This document shows positions 35,088 to 44,362 of a stretch of DNA of 64,000 nt, piece after piece (positions within the stretch are counted from its first letter, which is position 1; every line of letters begins with the position of its first letter). The translations under genes and the position numbers were made by a program. The notes beneath the pieces were generated by a model, which ran no database searches, was not told the DNA's origin, and was given only the letters and a program-made list of their open reading frames with translations. Source of the stretch: Flavobacterium hibernum (GTDB taxonomy: Bacteria > Bacteroidota > Bacteroidia > Flavobacteriales > Flavobacteriaceae); contig NZ_JPRK01000012.1 of NCBI RefSeq assembly GCF_000832125.1, forward strand, positions 62,001 through 126,000, read 5' to 3'.

Positions 35088-36497
35088 ATGGAATCAACAA
35101 GAAAAGAACATGATTTTTTAGGAGAATTAAATATTCCGAATCATCTGTATTATGGAATCCAAACTTTTAGAGCTGTAGAAAATTTTAATATTACAGGAAT
35201 TCCAATTTCAAAAGAGCCTTTATTTATTAAAGCTCTTGGTTATGTAAAAAAAGCAGCTGCTTTGGCCAATAAAGATTGTGGAGCACTTGACGCTAAGATT
35301 GCCGAGGCAATTTGCTACGGAAGCGATCAGGTAATTGCAGGTAAATTTGATCAGGAATTTGTGAGCGATTTAATTCAGGGTGGAGCAGGAACTTCTGTAA
35401 ATATGAATGCAAACGAAGTAATTGCTAATATTGGTTTAGAATACCTTGGACATAAAAAAGGAGAATACAATTTCCTTCACCCAAATAATCATGTTAACTG
35501 TTCTCAATCTACAAACGATGCTTATCCATCAGCTTTTAGAATTGCCCTTTACATGAAAATGGAAAGTTTTATTAAAACCCTAGAAGGTTTAGAAGTTGCT
35601 TTTGCTGCAAAAGGAGAAGAATTTAAAAGTGTTTTAAAAATGGGAAGAACGCAATTGCAAGATGCCGTTCCGATGACTTTAGGACAAGAATTTAGATCTT
35701 ATGCTACAACAATTGGCGAAGATGTTCGAAGATTAAGAGAGGCTCAAAGTTTGGTTTTAGAAATCAACATGGGAGCAACTGCAATTGGAACCAGAGTAAA
35801 TGCACCAGAAGGATATCCAGAAATTTGTGTAAATTATTTGGCAAAAGAAGTTGGAATTCCGTTAACACTTTCACCAGATTTAATTGAAGCTACTGTAGAT
35901 ACAGGAGCTTACGTTCAAATTATGGGAACATTAAAAAGAACAGCAGTAAAAATTTCGAAAATCTGTAATGATTTAAGATTATTAAGTTCAGGACCAAGAA
36001 CAGGTTTTAACGAAATCAATTTACCGGCACGTCAACCAGGTTCATCAATTATGCCAGGAAAAGTAAATCCAGTAATTCCAGAAGTAGTAAACCAAACTTG
36101 CTTTTACGTAATTGGACAGGATTTAACTGTTACAATGGCTGCTGAAGCAGGACAATTACAACTTAATGTTATGGAGCCAGTTATTGCTTTCGCAATGTTT
36201 ACCTCTTTAGATTATCTTTCAAACGCAATTCAAACATTAATTGATAAATGTATCAACGGAATTACCGCAAATGTTGATCATTGCTATAATATGGTGATGA
36301 ACAGTATTGGAATTGTTACACAATTAAACCCAATTTTAGGTTATGAAGAAAGTGCCAGTATTGCTGGAGAAGCTTTAAAAATGAATAAAAGTGTACATCA
36401 AATTGCCGTAATTGAGCGAAAATTAATCACACAAGAAAAATGGGACGAAATCTATTCATTAGATAATCTAATTAATCCAAAGTTTATCACTAAATAA
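35088..36497 (+). CDS. aspA: Aspartate ammonia-lyase (aspartase)
   Basis: AspA deaminates aspartate to fumarate and ammonia. The fumarase/aspartase superfamily signature GSSIMPGKVNPVIPEVVNQ carries the catalytic serine loop; TSVNMNANEVIANIGLE and NCSQSTNDAYPSAFRIA are family substrate-site segments, and MGRTQLQDAVPMTLGQE contains the catalytic-site histidine-equivalent region. The PGKVNP form is shared by aspartase and fumarase C; the RKEHDFLGELNIPN start and overall pattern favour aspartase. 469 aa. It has its own terminator. Confidence 0.9.
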   Translation: MESTRKEHDFLGELNIPNHLYYGIQTFRAVENFNITGIPISKEPLFIKALGYVKKAAALANKDCGALDAKIAEAICYGSDQVIAGKFDQEFVSDLIQGGAGTSVNMNANEVIANIGLEYLGHKKGEYNFLHPNNHVNCSQSTNDAYPSAFRIALYMKMESFIKTLEGLEVAFAAKGEEFKSVLKMGRTQLQDAVPMTLGQEFRSYATTIGEDVRRLREAQSLVLEINMGATAIGTRVNAPEGYPEICVNYLAKEVGIPLTLSPDLIEATVDTGAYVQIMGTLKRTAVKISKICNDLRLLSSGPRTGFNEINLPARQPGSSIMPGKVNPVIPEVVNQTCFYVIGQDLTVTMAAEAGQLQLNVMEPVIAFAMFTSLDYLSNAIQTLIDKCINGITANVDHCYNMVMNSIGIVTQLNPILGYEESASIAGEALKMNKSVHQIAVIERKLITQEKWDEIYSLDNLINPKFITK

Positions 36498-36521
36498 TAA
36501 ACTTAAGAATTACCTTATAAG

Positions 36522-36550
36522 AGCCGTCAAAAAAAATTGACGGTTTTTTT
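36522..36550 (+). terminator. Terminator after aspA
   Basis: GAGCCGTCAA-aaaaaa-TTGACGGTTTTTTT, 24 bp after the stop codon. Confidence 0.85.
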
Positions 36551-36654
36551 GTGTTAAAAATATTGATTTTTTAGATGATTATTGTGTAAGATATTGAAAA
36601 TAAGGTATATATTTACATTGGGAATAAGTGTTATTTAAAAAAAGTACAACTTCA

Positions 36655-37929
36655 ATGGTAAGATTTTTAAAAAATAATGGCTTTCAATGTGCTTTAAAGA
36701 TCTTAGCATTTCTCTTTCTTATTCCATTAAATCTTGCAGCCCAAACCCAAACTGAAACGAGTAATCCAGAATTGTGTCCACCAAAAACAATTTTAGAAAT
36801 CTTTAAAAAGAAAGACTCGATATACGTTGTTAAGCCAACAAAAAATAATTTTTTTCTAGTCATTCCAGCCATCGGTTCTCAACCTGCAACTGGATTTTTT
36901 TTTGGTGGAGTAGCTCAATATACATTTAAAGGAAAACAAGCTGAAGATAAATATTCTATTGCCAATTTGGGCATCACTTATACTACAAAAAAGCAATGGC
37001 TTATTAATGTTAAGAATAATATTTTGCTCAATAATAATAGAATCTTTTTGAGTGGAGATTATCGTTTGTATATTTTTTCTCAGCCAAATTACGGTTTAGG
37101 TACAGATATTATTCCGCATCATAGCAAACAAAATAATTTTAGTGTCGATTCCATTGCCCAGCCAATGGATTATGATTATTTCAAGTTTCACCAAAGTGTA
37201 TCTTTTGAAGTTGCGAAGAACTTTTATGTTGGTGGAGGAATAAATCTCGATTGGTATTCAAGTATAAAAGACGAGAATTTGGATGTTGATAATGGGCAAT
37301 TTACATACCATTATAATTACAGCCAAGAACACGGATTCTCAAATTCTGAATATTTTTTGAACGGTATGAGTCTAAATTTAGTTTATGATTCACGTGATAA
37401 TCAAGTAAATGCCACGCACGGATGGTTTGCTAATATTAATTATCGTTTTAATCCTGTTTTGTTTAATAATCAGCAATATAGTAATGTCTTATATGCAGAG
37501 TATCGACATTTTATACCGCTCTCGAGTAAAAACGATAGATATATTTTAGCAATCTGGACATACGGTCAGTTTGTAACGCGAGGAAGTGTACCCTACTTGA
37601 ATTTGCCTGCAATTGGCTGGGATCAGCGTAGTCGAAGTGGGGAAGGGTATACACAAGGATTATTTCGGGGAAACGGATTGATTTACCTTTCAACTGAGTT
37701 TAGGTTTCCAATAACTTGCAATCAAATGTTCAGCGGAACTGTTTTTACCAATTTCGTAACCGCAAGCAATGACGATAATAATACCGCTCTTTTTAAATCT
37801 GTACAACCAGCGGCGGGAGTTGGTTTACGAATTTTGATTGATAAAAAAACGCGAACAAATTTGATTGTTGATTATGCGTGGGGAAATAATTCTAAGGGAT
37901 TTTATTTAAATGCAGGAGAAACTTTTTAG
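36655..37929 (+). CDS. BamA/TamA-like outer-membrane barrel protein
   Basis: This outer-membrane beta-barrel of the surface-antigen (Omp85 barrel) class ends in a terminal phenylalanine, GETF, as barrel proteins do. Signal peptide LFLIPLNLAAQ-TQT. The central GFFFGGVAQYTF, SLNLVYDSRDNQVNATHGWF and LFRGNGLIYLSTEFRFP segments are strands and the VRGF-like region of Omp85 barrels. No POTRA domains are seen before it, so it is a barrel-only form like those annotated as BamA/TamA family in flavobacteria. I prefer ATG 36655; a GTG at 36628 would add nine residues. Cargo unknown. Confidence 0.75.
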   Translation: MVRFLKNNGFQCALKILAFLFLIPLNLAAQTQTETSNPELCPPKTILEIFKKKDSIYVVKPTKNNFFLVIPAIGSQPATGFFFGGVAQYTFKGKQAEDKYSIANLGITYTTKKQWLINVKNNILLNNNRIFLSGDYRLYIFSQPNYGLGTDIIPHHSKQNNFSVDSIAQPMDYDYFKFHQSVSFEVAKNFYVGGGINLDWYSSIKDENLDVDNGQFTYHYNYSQEHGFSNSEYFLNGMSLNLVYDSRDNQVNATHGWFANINYRFNPVLFNNQQYSNVLYAEYRHFIPLSSKNDRYILAIWTYGQFVTRGSVPYLNLPAIGWDQRSRSGEGYTQGLFRGNGLIYLSTEFRFPITCNQMFSGTVFTNFVTASNDDNNTALFKSVQPAAGVGLRILIDKKTRTNLIVDYAWGNNSKGFYLNAGETF

Positions 37930-38048
37930 TAAAATTAGTACAAAACGATTTATGTAATTTGAAAATTTTACCTGTATTTTTTTAAATGGTTTATTAAGAA
38001 AATTAATGTATTTGTTGAGTGAAATAGTAACTTTTAAATTTTAAAATT

Positions 38049-38669
38049 ATGAAACAAGTTGGTTTATTATTAGTATTGTTGCTTTCGGCGATAGGAATGA
38101 AAGCTCAGGAAAGAGGATCTTTTTCTCTTAATTTGTATGGTGGGTATAATTTTGGAGACAAAATTGATTATGATGGTTATTCTGCTAAATTGGAGGATGG
38201 TTTTCAATACGGAGCAGGTTTCGAGTATTTTTTTTCAACAAATAATTCAGTAGAATTAAAATATTTAAGAGCAGATACTCATATTCCTTTTTATAAACCA
38301 GACGGAACTCAGGTGAATATTGGAGATGATAAAGGTGCATTAAATTTTATTCTTCTTGACGGAACACATTATTTTGATACAGGTTCAAATCTATTACCTT
38401 ATTTAGGTGGTGGACTAGGAGTTGGCATTATAGAAACTCCCCAAAGCGGTAGTGGTACTTATTTTGCATGGAATATTAAAGGTGGTGTAAAAATAAAAAC
38501 AGCTTCAACAGTATCAGTAAATATCAATGCTTATTTACAATCAATGTCGGCAGCAGTTGGAAACAGTTATTATTGGACATACTATGGGCCAGTTGGTGTA
38601 GAAGATTACGTTAGTACATATCAGTTTGGTTTAGGAGCTGTATTAAGCTTTAATTTTAAAAGTAAGTAA
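38049..38669 (+). CDS. Outer-membrane beta-barrel protein (OmpW/OmpA-barrel-like)
   Basis: This 206-aa secreted protein has a clear signal peptide (LLSAIGMKAQ-ERG) and eight alternating amphipathic strands, beginning FSLNLYGGYNFGDKID and ending FGLGAVLSFNFKSK. It carries no enzymatic motif. This is the generic outer membrane beta-barrel class, often a small porin or adhesin. It stands alone with its own terminator. Confidence 0.75.
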   Translation: MKQVGLLLVLLLSAIGMKAQERGSFSLNLYGGYNFGDKIDYDGYSAKLEDGFQYGAGFEYFFSTNNSVELKYLRADTHIPFYKPDGTQVNIGDDKGALNFILLDGTHYFDTGSNLLPYLGGGLGVGIIETPQSGSGTYFAWNIKGGVKIKTASTVSVNINAYLQSMSAAVGNSYYWTYYGPVGVEDYVSTYQFGLGAVLSFNFKSK

Positions 38670-38695
38670 TCCCAAAAGATACTTCTTTAAAAAGT

Positions 38696-38732
38696 AAAAA
38701 AAGCATTCATCATTGATGAATGCTTTTTTTTT
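38696..38732 (+). terminator. Terminator after the barrel protein
   Basis: AAAAAAAGCATTCATC-attg-ATGAATGCTTTTTTTTT. Confidence 0.9.
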
Positions 38733-38807
38733 GAGCATTATAAAGCCAATGTTCATAATTAAATCATAATTTATAACGAAGTGATTTATATTTTTAAACT
38801 CAATCCC

Positions 38808-38815
38808 TATTTTTG
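38808..38815 (+). promoter_or_regulatory. -7 box TATTTTTG of the two-component operon
   Basis: TAnnTTTG match 20 bp upstream of the response-regulator start. Confidence 0.5.
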
Positions 38816-38835
38816 TTTTTCATACCACAATTAAG

Positions 38836-39510
38836 ATGAAATTACTTATAGTCGAAGACGAACCAAATCTTTTATCCATTCTGCGTAAAGGATTTGCCGA
38901 GAACAACAATGAAGTTAGTGTAGCAATGGATGGCACAACAGCCCTAGAAATGCTTCATAATTATAATTTTGATGTGGTCGTTTTAGATGTGATGTTACCA
39001 GATATTAATGGAATTGAAATTTGCCGTAGACTTCGTGCCAGCAAAAATTTTATTCCTGTTTTACTATTAACTGCACTAGGAACTTCAGAAAATATTGTAA
39101 CCGGACTTAATGCCGGTGCAGATGATTATTTGGTAAAACCATTTAAATTTGGCGAACTTGATGCCAGAGTAAATGCACTACATCGAAGGGCACATCTTGA
39201 TACAGAGAAAATTGACGTTATTACAATTGGCGATTTAGAAATTAACGGTCGTGGAAAAACAGTAAAAAGAGATGGAGAATCGATTGTTTTAACTGCGAAA
39301 GAGTTTAAATTACTATATTACTTGGCCAAAAACACTGGGCGAATAGTATCTCGAGATCAAATTTTAGATAATGTCTGGGATATTAATTTTGATATGAATA
39401 CCAATGTAGTCGATGTTTACATTACCTATTTAAGAAAAAAGATAGATAAACCGTTTGAAACCAAACTCATTCACACGATGAAAGGTTTAGGTTATGTGAT
39501 AAAGTTATAA
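38836..39510 (+). CDS. OmpR-family response regulator
   Basis: This DNA-binding response regulator of a two-component system has 224 aa. The receiver domain has acidic pocket E7-D8, phospho-acceptor D51 (VVLDVMLPD) and the switch/lysine region LLTALG...DDYLVKPF. The C-terminal winged helix shows LTAKEFKLLYYLAKNTGRIVSRDQIL, then VYITYLRKKID and MKGLGYVIKL, typical of OmpR/PhoB. The next gene, its cognate histidine kinase, starts after one base, so they are co-translated. Target genes are not evident. Confidence 0.92.
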   Translation: MKLLIVEDEPNLLSILRKGFAENNNEVSVAMDGTTALEMLHNYNFDVVVLDVMLPDINGIEICRRLRASKNFIPVLLLTALGTSENIVTGLNAGADDYLVKPFKFGELDARVNALHRRAHLDTEKIDVITIGDLEINGRGKTVKRDGESIVLTAKEFKLLYYLAKNTGRIVSRDQILDNVWDINFDMNTNVVDVYITYLRKKIDKPFETKLIHTMKGLGYVIKL

Positions 39511-39511
39511 A

Positions 39512-40915
39512 ATGGATATAAGAAAAAAAATTACTTTTACTTATGTAGCACTTTCAAGCTTTAGTACACTATTGTTGTGTATTGTTGTTTTTGTCTTGTT
39601 TCGTGAAAATAACAGATATCATTTCTTAAAACGATTAGAAGACAGGGCAAAAATTGTAGCTTCAATACATTTTCAAAAAGATCCCGAAAAAATAAAATAC
39701 TACAGCAACCTTAAAAAAAATGGTCTTGAAGAACTTATAGAAGAAGAAGAATTTGTTCTTAAAGTAAATAGCGCCAATAGTTTTGATTATAATACTAAGC
39801 TGGATTTACCAAACGAATTTTATACCAATATTTTAAAAACCGGAAAAGATTATTATGAAGTTGCTAATAAGTATTACTTAGGGCAAATCTTTACAGAACA
39901 CAATCAAAAATACATTGTAATTGTTGCTGCCAGAGATCGTAAAGGCCCTACAACTACAATTTATATTATAAAAATCATGCTTTTTGGCGGTATAGGATTC
40001 GTGTTTTTGGCCTTCTTTTTGGGACGTTTTCTAGCAAAACGTGTAATTAATCCTGTAGCAAGAATTACCAGAGAAGTAAACAGAATTAGTGCTTCGAACC
40101 TTCACAACAGATTGCCCGAAGTCAAGAACTCCGATGAGATTTCAGATCTTACAGAAACATTCAATGATATGTTGGATCGTTTAGAAACGTCATTTGAAAT
40201 ACAAGCCAATTTTATTAATAATGCTTCGCATGAATTAAAAACGCCAATAACCACTATTATTGCCGAATCTGAAATTATGCTTCTTAAAGAAAGAGAAGTT
40301 TCAGAATATATTCAGTCGCTCGAAAATATTTATAGTCAGGCTTCCAGATTAGGAAATTTAACAGAGAGTTTATTAAAACTAACCCAAACGGGTTACGACG
40401 GTCAGAAGCAAGTTTTGGATATTGCCAGAATCGACGAGTTGTTAATGGATGTAAAATCAGATTTGGATAAAATTTATCCGGATAACCGAGTAAGTATTAA
40501 ACTAAATTTTGCTCCAAAAGATTCTAATTTATTATTAATTCCTTGTAACAAGCCACTTTTAGAGTTGGCCATCAATAACATTATTACAAACGGAGTAAAA
40601 TATTCTGATAACAACGAAGTATTTGTAACACTTTCAGCCAATCAGGAAAACATTAAAATTGCAATCAATGATATCGGAATCGGTATTCCGCCCGAAGATA
40701 TTCCGCATTTATATGAGCCTTTCTTTAGAGGTAAAATTGCCACCAAATATATTGGGTACGGTTTAGGACTTCCATTAGCCTCAAAAATAATCCGTATGCA
40801 TGGAGGAGAAATCCAGGTACAGTCAGAACAAAATAAAGGTACCATAGTGACTATTATCTTTAATATGTCGAATATTAAAAAACTTAAGATTAAAAATTCT
40901 AATGTAGAATCTTAG
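39512..40915 (+). CDS. HAMP-domain sensor histidine kinase
   Basis: This inner-membrane sensor kinase (467 aa) is partner of the preceding response regulator, 1 bp apart. An N-terminal transmembrane helix, an extracytoplasmic loop of about 120 residues and a second helix (MLFGGIGFVFLAFFLGRF) lead into a HAMP linker. The phospho-acceptor is H240 (NNASHELKTPITTI). The ATP-binding domain shows N box (LAINNIITNGVKYSDNN), G1 (NDIGIGIPPEDI), F box (YEPFFRGK) and G2 (GYGLGLPLASKII). The sensed signal is unknown; the sensor loop is not a recognised PAS or CHASE domain. Confidence 0.92.
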   Translation: MDIRKKITFTYVALSSFSTLLLCIVVFVLFRENNRYHFLKRLEDRAKIVASIHFQKDPEKIKYYSNLKKNGLEELIEEEEFVLKVNSANSFDYNTKLDLPNEFYTNILKTGKDYYEVANKYYLGQIFTEHNQKYIVIVAARDRKGPTTTIYIIKIMLFGGIGFVFLAFFLGRFLAKRVINPVARITREVNRISASNLHNRLPEVKNSDEISDLTETFNDMLDRLETSFEIQANFINNASHELKTPITTIIAESEIMLLKEREVSEYIQSLENIYSQASRLGNLTESLLKLTQTGYDGQKQVLDIARIDELLMDVKSDLDKIYPDNRVSIKLNFAPKDSNLLLIPCNKPLLELAINNIITNGVKYSDNNEVFVTLSANQENIKIAINDIGIGIPPEDIPHLYEPFFRGKIATKYIGYGLGLPLASKIIRMHGGEIQVQSEQNKGTIVTIIFNMSNIKKLKIKNSNVES

Positions 40916-40992
40916 AAAGTTCTAATTTCAAGTTAAGAACCGTCTAATTTACAGAGAGTTATTTTGTATGTATAAACTAAACGATTATACAT

Positions 40993-41715
40993 ATGAAAAA
41001 TTTCCTAATACCTACGACTTTAAAAGATGATACTATTAGCGCCGTAAAATCGGCAGTTAATCAGGCAAAAGATTCGCAATGTGAAATTATCTTAATGATA
41101 GTTTCTGAGAGTCCGGATAGTTTTTCATCTTCCTATTTTTTACGCGAAATGCGTACAAGTCTTACAAGAAGCCAAGAAGAAGTTTTGGACACTTGTAGAT
41201 ACATTATAGATCACACACCAAACTGCAAAATAAAAGTACACAATCAATACGGACTTTCGTCTCCAATTTTCAAACGTATTATTGAGGTTTTCTCTGTAAA
41301 ACTAGTTGTACTGACGCAATCTTATAAGCAAGAAACAAAACGCATCCACCAATATCTTATACAATTGGCAGGAAACCAAAAATGTCCCATTTTACATTTA
41401 GGAACTGAACAATTTAAAGAAGATTTTAATAAAGCACTATACATCGAAAATGCTCAAGGAAATGTCCATGTTAAAGATGTTCAACAATTCTTGAACGAAA
41501 ACTTCTCATTTGAAATTGTAAGTCAAACATCAAGCTTTGAGGACAACTACGAAAAATTAGCGCCTTATTTATCTGAAGCGATTTCAAAATACAACATCGA
41601 TTTGTTGGTTGAAACACGTAAAGGCGAAAAAATCAAATTCAAGAAAACTAAAAAAGAAAATATAAACGACAAACTAGGACTTCCTGTTTTGTCTCTATAT
41701 GAAGAGTTGGTGTAA
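40993..41715 (+). CDS. UspA-like stress protein
   Basis: This 240-aa cytoplasmic protein resembles a universal stress protein: it starts KNFLIPTTLKDDTISAVKSA and has alternating beta-strands and helices. A VVLTQSYKQET..CPILHLG segment sits at the end of the first alpha/beta domain, where Usp proteins bind nucleotide or dimerise; the G-x2-G-x9-G(S/T) ATP signature is not intact, so nucleotide binding is uncertain. It lies between the two-component system and a bestrophin channel on the same strand, which might place it in an ion- or stress-related group. Confidence 0.55.
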   Translation: MKNFLIPTTLKDDTISAVKSAVNQAKDSQCEIILMIVSESPDSFSSSYFLREMRTSLTRSQEEVLDTCRYIIDHTPNCKIKVHNQYGLSSPIFKRIIEVFSVKLVVLTQSYKQETKRIHQYLIQLAGNQKCPILHLGTEQFKEDFNKALYIENAQGNVHVKDVQQFLNENFSFEIVSQTSSFEDNYEKLAPYLSEAISKYNIDLLVETRKGEKIKFKKTKKENINDKLGLPVLSLYEELV

Positions 41716-41765
41716 GACCAAACTTCTTCACAAAAAAAATATAAGTTTAATTTAAAACCGAAAAG

Positions 41766-42713
41766 ATGTTATTAAGAAAAAAAATACCAATGAGGTACGT
41801 TCTCGGGAAAATTAAAGTAGAAATTGCATTAGTTCTAACTTACACGATACTGTTTGAAGTTTTTCACAATTATTTCATTAATCTTCCAGTAGATATTCCA
41901 ATTGCAATTCCAACAATGATTGGAACAATTATATCTTTATTATTAGCCTTTAAGTCGAATCAGGCTTATGACAGATGGTGGGAAGCAAGAATTGTTTGGG
42001 GAGCGATTGTAAACGATTCCAGAACATTAATCAGACAAATGCTGACATTTTATAAAGACCCTAATTTTTCTGTAGAAGCAAATGAATTTAAAGAAAACTT
42101 TGCAAAACGACAAATTGCATGGTGCTACAGTTTAGGAGAATCTTTGCGAAATAAAGATGCCATAAAACCATTAGAAGGTTTGATTAGCGAAGAAGAATTG
42201 CGTTTTGTAAAAAATCATCAAAACATACCAAATGCGATTCTACTATTGCACGCAAGAGACCTTAGAAATGCTAAAAATGACAAACGCATTAACATGTATC
42301 AACAAGTAGAAATTGACAATACTCTGTCAAGATTGTGTGATGAAATGGGTAAATGCGAAAGAATTAAAAACACCATTTTTCCAACGACATACAGTATGTA
42401 CATTAGATTAACATTGTGCTTGTTTATTTTGTTGTTGCCTTTTGGATTAATTAGTGTGCTTAGTTGGTTTGCAATTCCGTTAATTACGGCTATTGCAGCA
42501 GCTTTCTTTTTAATCGAAAGAATGGCAATTCACTTGCAAGATCCGTTCGAAAATAGAGCTACAGATACACCTGTAACCACTATTGCAAATACAATCGAAA
42601 GAAATATTACTCAGATGATGAATGAATACCAAAGCGAATTTGATATTATCAATGAGTTTCATCTTCAACCTGAGACTAAAAAAGCGGAAAACAACGCTTA
42701 CTTCGTTTTATAA
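41766..42713 (+). CDS. Bestrophin-family membrane channel
   Basis: This 315-aa membrane protein is of the bestrophin (UPF0187/YneE) family, pentameric ion channels; bacterial members I recall conduct cations or anions. The diagnostic segment is ISLLLAFKSNQAYDRWWEARIVWGAIVNDSRT (S-x-Q-A-Y-x-R-W-W-E-A-R), with LPFGLISVLSWFAIPLITAIAAAFF later and DPFENRATDTP forming the calcium-clasp-like loop. It follows the Usp-like gene by 50 bp and probably shares a transcript. It ends with a terminator. Confidence 0.88.
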   Translation: MLLRKKIPMRYVLGKIKVEIALVLTYTILFEVFHNYFINLPVDIPIAIPTMIGTIISLLLAFKSNQAYDRWWEARIVWGAIVNDSRTLIRQMLTFYKDPNFSVEANEFKENFAKRQIAWCYSLGESLRNKDAIKPLEGLISEEELRFVKNHQNIPNAILLLHARDLRNAKNDKRINMYQQVEIDNTLSRLCDEMGKCERIKNTIFPTTYSMYIRLTLCLFILLLPFGLISVLSWFAIPLITAIAAAFFLIERMAIHLQDPFENRATDTPVTTIANTIERNITQMMNEYQSEFDIINEFHLQPETKKAENNAYFVL

Positions 42714-42741
42714 TTTAATTGATGTTGGTTTTCAATTTGTT

Positions 42742-42780
42742 AGCCGGACAACGTTTTAGGTCGTTGTCTGGCTTTTTTTT
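42742..42780 (+). terminator. Terminator after bestrophin
   Basis: AGCCGGACAACG / CGTTGTCTGGCT stem plus eight T residues. Confidence 0.9.
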
Positions 42781-42840
42781 GCAGAGTTTCGCATGAGATT
42801 CTTCCTTTGTTAGGATGACAAGATTGCTAAGAATTCAAAA

Positions 42841-44259
42841 TTATCGATGAAGCAGTCTTCCCAACATTTGTATCGAATGTCTTAATTCATTAGTCCAAAC
42901 CAATCCAAAACTCAATCGCATACAATTCGAGAATTGATCTTGAAAAGAGAAAATTCGACCAGGAGCAATACTAATATTATGTTGCATTGCCAGATGATAA
43001 AAAGCGGCCGTGTCGACATTTTTATCGAGTTCAATCCACAGAAAAAAACCGCCTTGTGGCTGACTCACTTTTGTTCCTTTAGGAAATGATTCTAAAATGG
43101 TATTGATGTAATTATTGCAATTATGATGCAGTATCTGACGTATTTTTCGAAGATGATTTTCGTAACGGCCATTTTTAAGAAAATCCCCAACAACCTGATG
43201 GGTAATAGTAGGCGAGGAGAGCGTATGATAAATCTTATTCCGTAAAATTTCTTTTTTAAACTTACCCGGAGAAACCCAACCCACACGATAACCCGGAGCC
43301 AAAGTTTTAGAAACAGAGCTACAACAAAGTACAATACCGCTTTCGTCATACGTTTTACAATTTGTTGGGCGGCTCGAGCCAAAGTACAAATCGCCATGAA
43401 TATCATCCTCAATCAACGGAATATTATAAAACTCCATCAATCGAACAACTTCTATTTTATGTTCCGCTGGCATCATACTTCCAGACGGATTGCTAAAATT
43501 GCTCATCAGCAAACAAAGTTTCACTTTCTTAGACGAAAGGGCCTTTTTTAGTGCATCCAATTCTATACCCGTAGTCATATTTGTAGGCAACTCCATGATA
43601 TATAAACCCAATGATTTTGCTAGTTGTAAAATACCAAAATAAGCAGGACTTTCTGTAATAATAGTATCTCCGGGTTTCGTCAACGTCATTAAACAATGAG
43701 ATATTGCACTCGTACAGCCTGGCATTGTAATAATATCTTTTTCAGTCAAAGATCCGCCCCAAGTAAACGACCATCGGGCAATTTCTTTTCTTAAATTAAG
43801 ATTACCCTGAACCTGCTCATAACTCGTTCCGCTATTTGGTAAGTCACGCATTGCCTGAATCATTCCCTTATTTAACTTCGCGATAGGCAGTAATTCATTA
43901 GATGGAAATCCCAAAGAAAGCATGGTAATATTTTTGTCCGTCATATTACCGTAAACCTGATCGATTAAATCTTCACGGTCAATATTTGCACATTTTAAAA
44001 TGGGACTGCTTGGTGAAGGTTCAGTAATAATTCGTGACGAAGTATTACTTACATAATAACCAGATTGAGGTCTTGATTCAATCAATGATCTACTCTCGAC
44101 TTCATAATATGCTTTACTTACCGTGCTCATGCTATAACCAGTTTCCGCACACACCTCGCGTATCGAAGGCAGTTTGTCACCAACATTTAAAACGCCCGAT
44201 TTTATCTGCTTTTCAATTCGGTCAGCAAATTGCAAATACAAGTAATTAGAATTCTTCAT
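42841..44259 (-). CDS. MocR-type PLP-dependent transcription regulator
   Basis: This is a fusion of a GntR winged helix and a class I aminotransferase, 472 aa. The N-terminal DNA-binding domain reads QFADRIEKQIKSGVLNVGDKLPSIREVCAETGYSMSTVSKAYYEVESR. The aminotransferase part has PGCTSAISHCLMTL, the SNFSNPSG aspartate-binding region, EDDIHGDLYF, and the PLP lysine in CSSVSKTLAPGYRVGW. MocR proteins usually sense an amino acid, PLP or an amine through the PLP site. It diverges from an EamA exporter gene 103 bp away, the classical arrangement for regulator and target, so I infer that it controls that exporter. Confidence 0.9.
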   Translation of the reverse strand: MKNSNYLYLQFADRIEKQIKSGVLNVGDKLPSIREVCAETGYSMSTVSKAYYEVESRSLIESRPQSGYYVSNTSSRIITEPSPSSPILKCANIDREDLIDQVYGNMTDKNITMLSLGFPSNELLPIAKLNKGMIQAMRDLPNSGTSYEQVQGNLNLRKEIARWSFTWGGSLTEKDIITMPGCTSAISHCLMTLTKPGDTIITESPAYFGILQLAKSLGLYIMELPTNMTTGIELDALKKALSSKKVKLCLLMSNFSNPSGSMMPAEHKIEVVRLMEFYNIPLIEDDIHGDLYFGSSRPTNCKTYDESGIVLCCSSVSKTLAPGYRVGWVSPGKFKKEILRNKIYHTLSSPTITHQVVGDFLKNGRYENHLRKIRQILHHNCNNYINTILESFPKGTKVSQPQGGFFLWIELDKNVDTAAFYHLAMQHNISIAPGRIFSFQDQFSNCMRLSFGLVWTNELRHSIQMLGRLLHR

Positions 44260-44292
44260 AAAAAAAAACTGTTATGGTGCAATTTACAAAAA

Positions 44293-44304
44293 CTGTATCT
44301 GTAT
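44293..44304. promoter_or_regulatory. Direct repeat CTGTAT-CTGTAT, candidate MocR site
   Basis: Two tandem CTGTAT units lie in the intergenic region between the MocR gene and the EamA gene. MocR regulators often bind direct repeats; this is inference from position. Confidence 0.4.
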
Positions 44305-44362
44305 TGCTATTTTATTTTTTAGAAATTTGCTATAATAAAAACCAACTATAAACTAAAACTCC

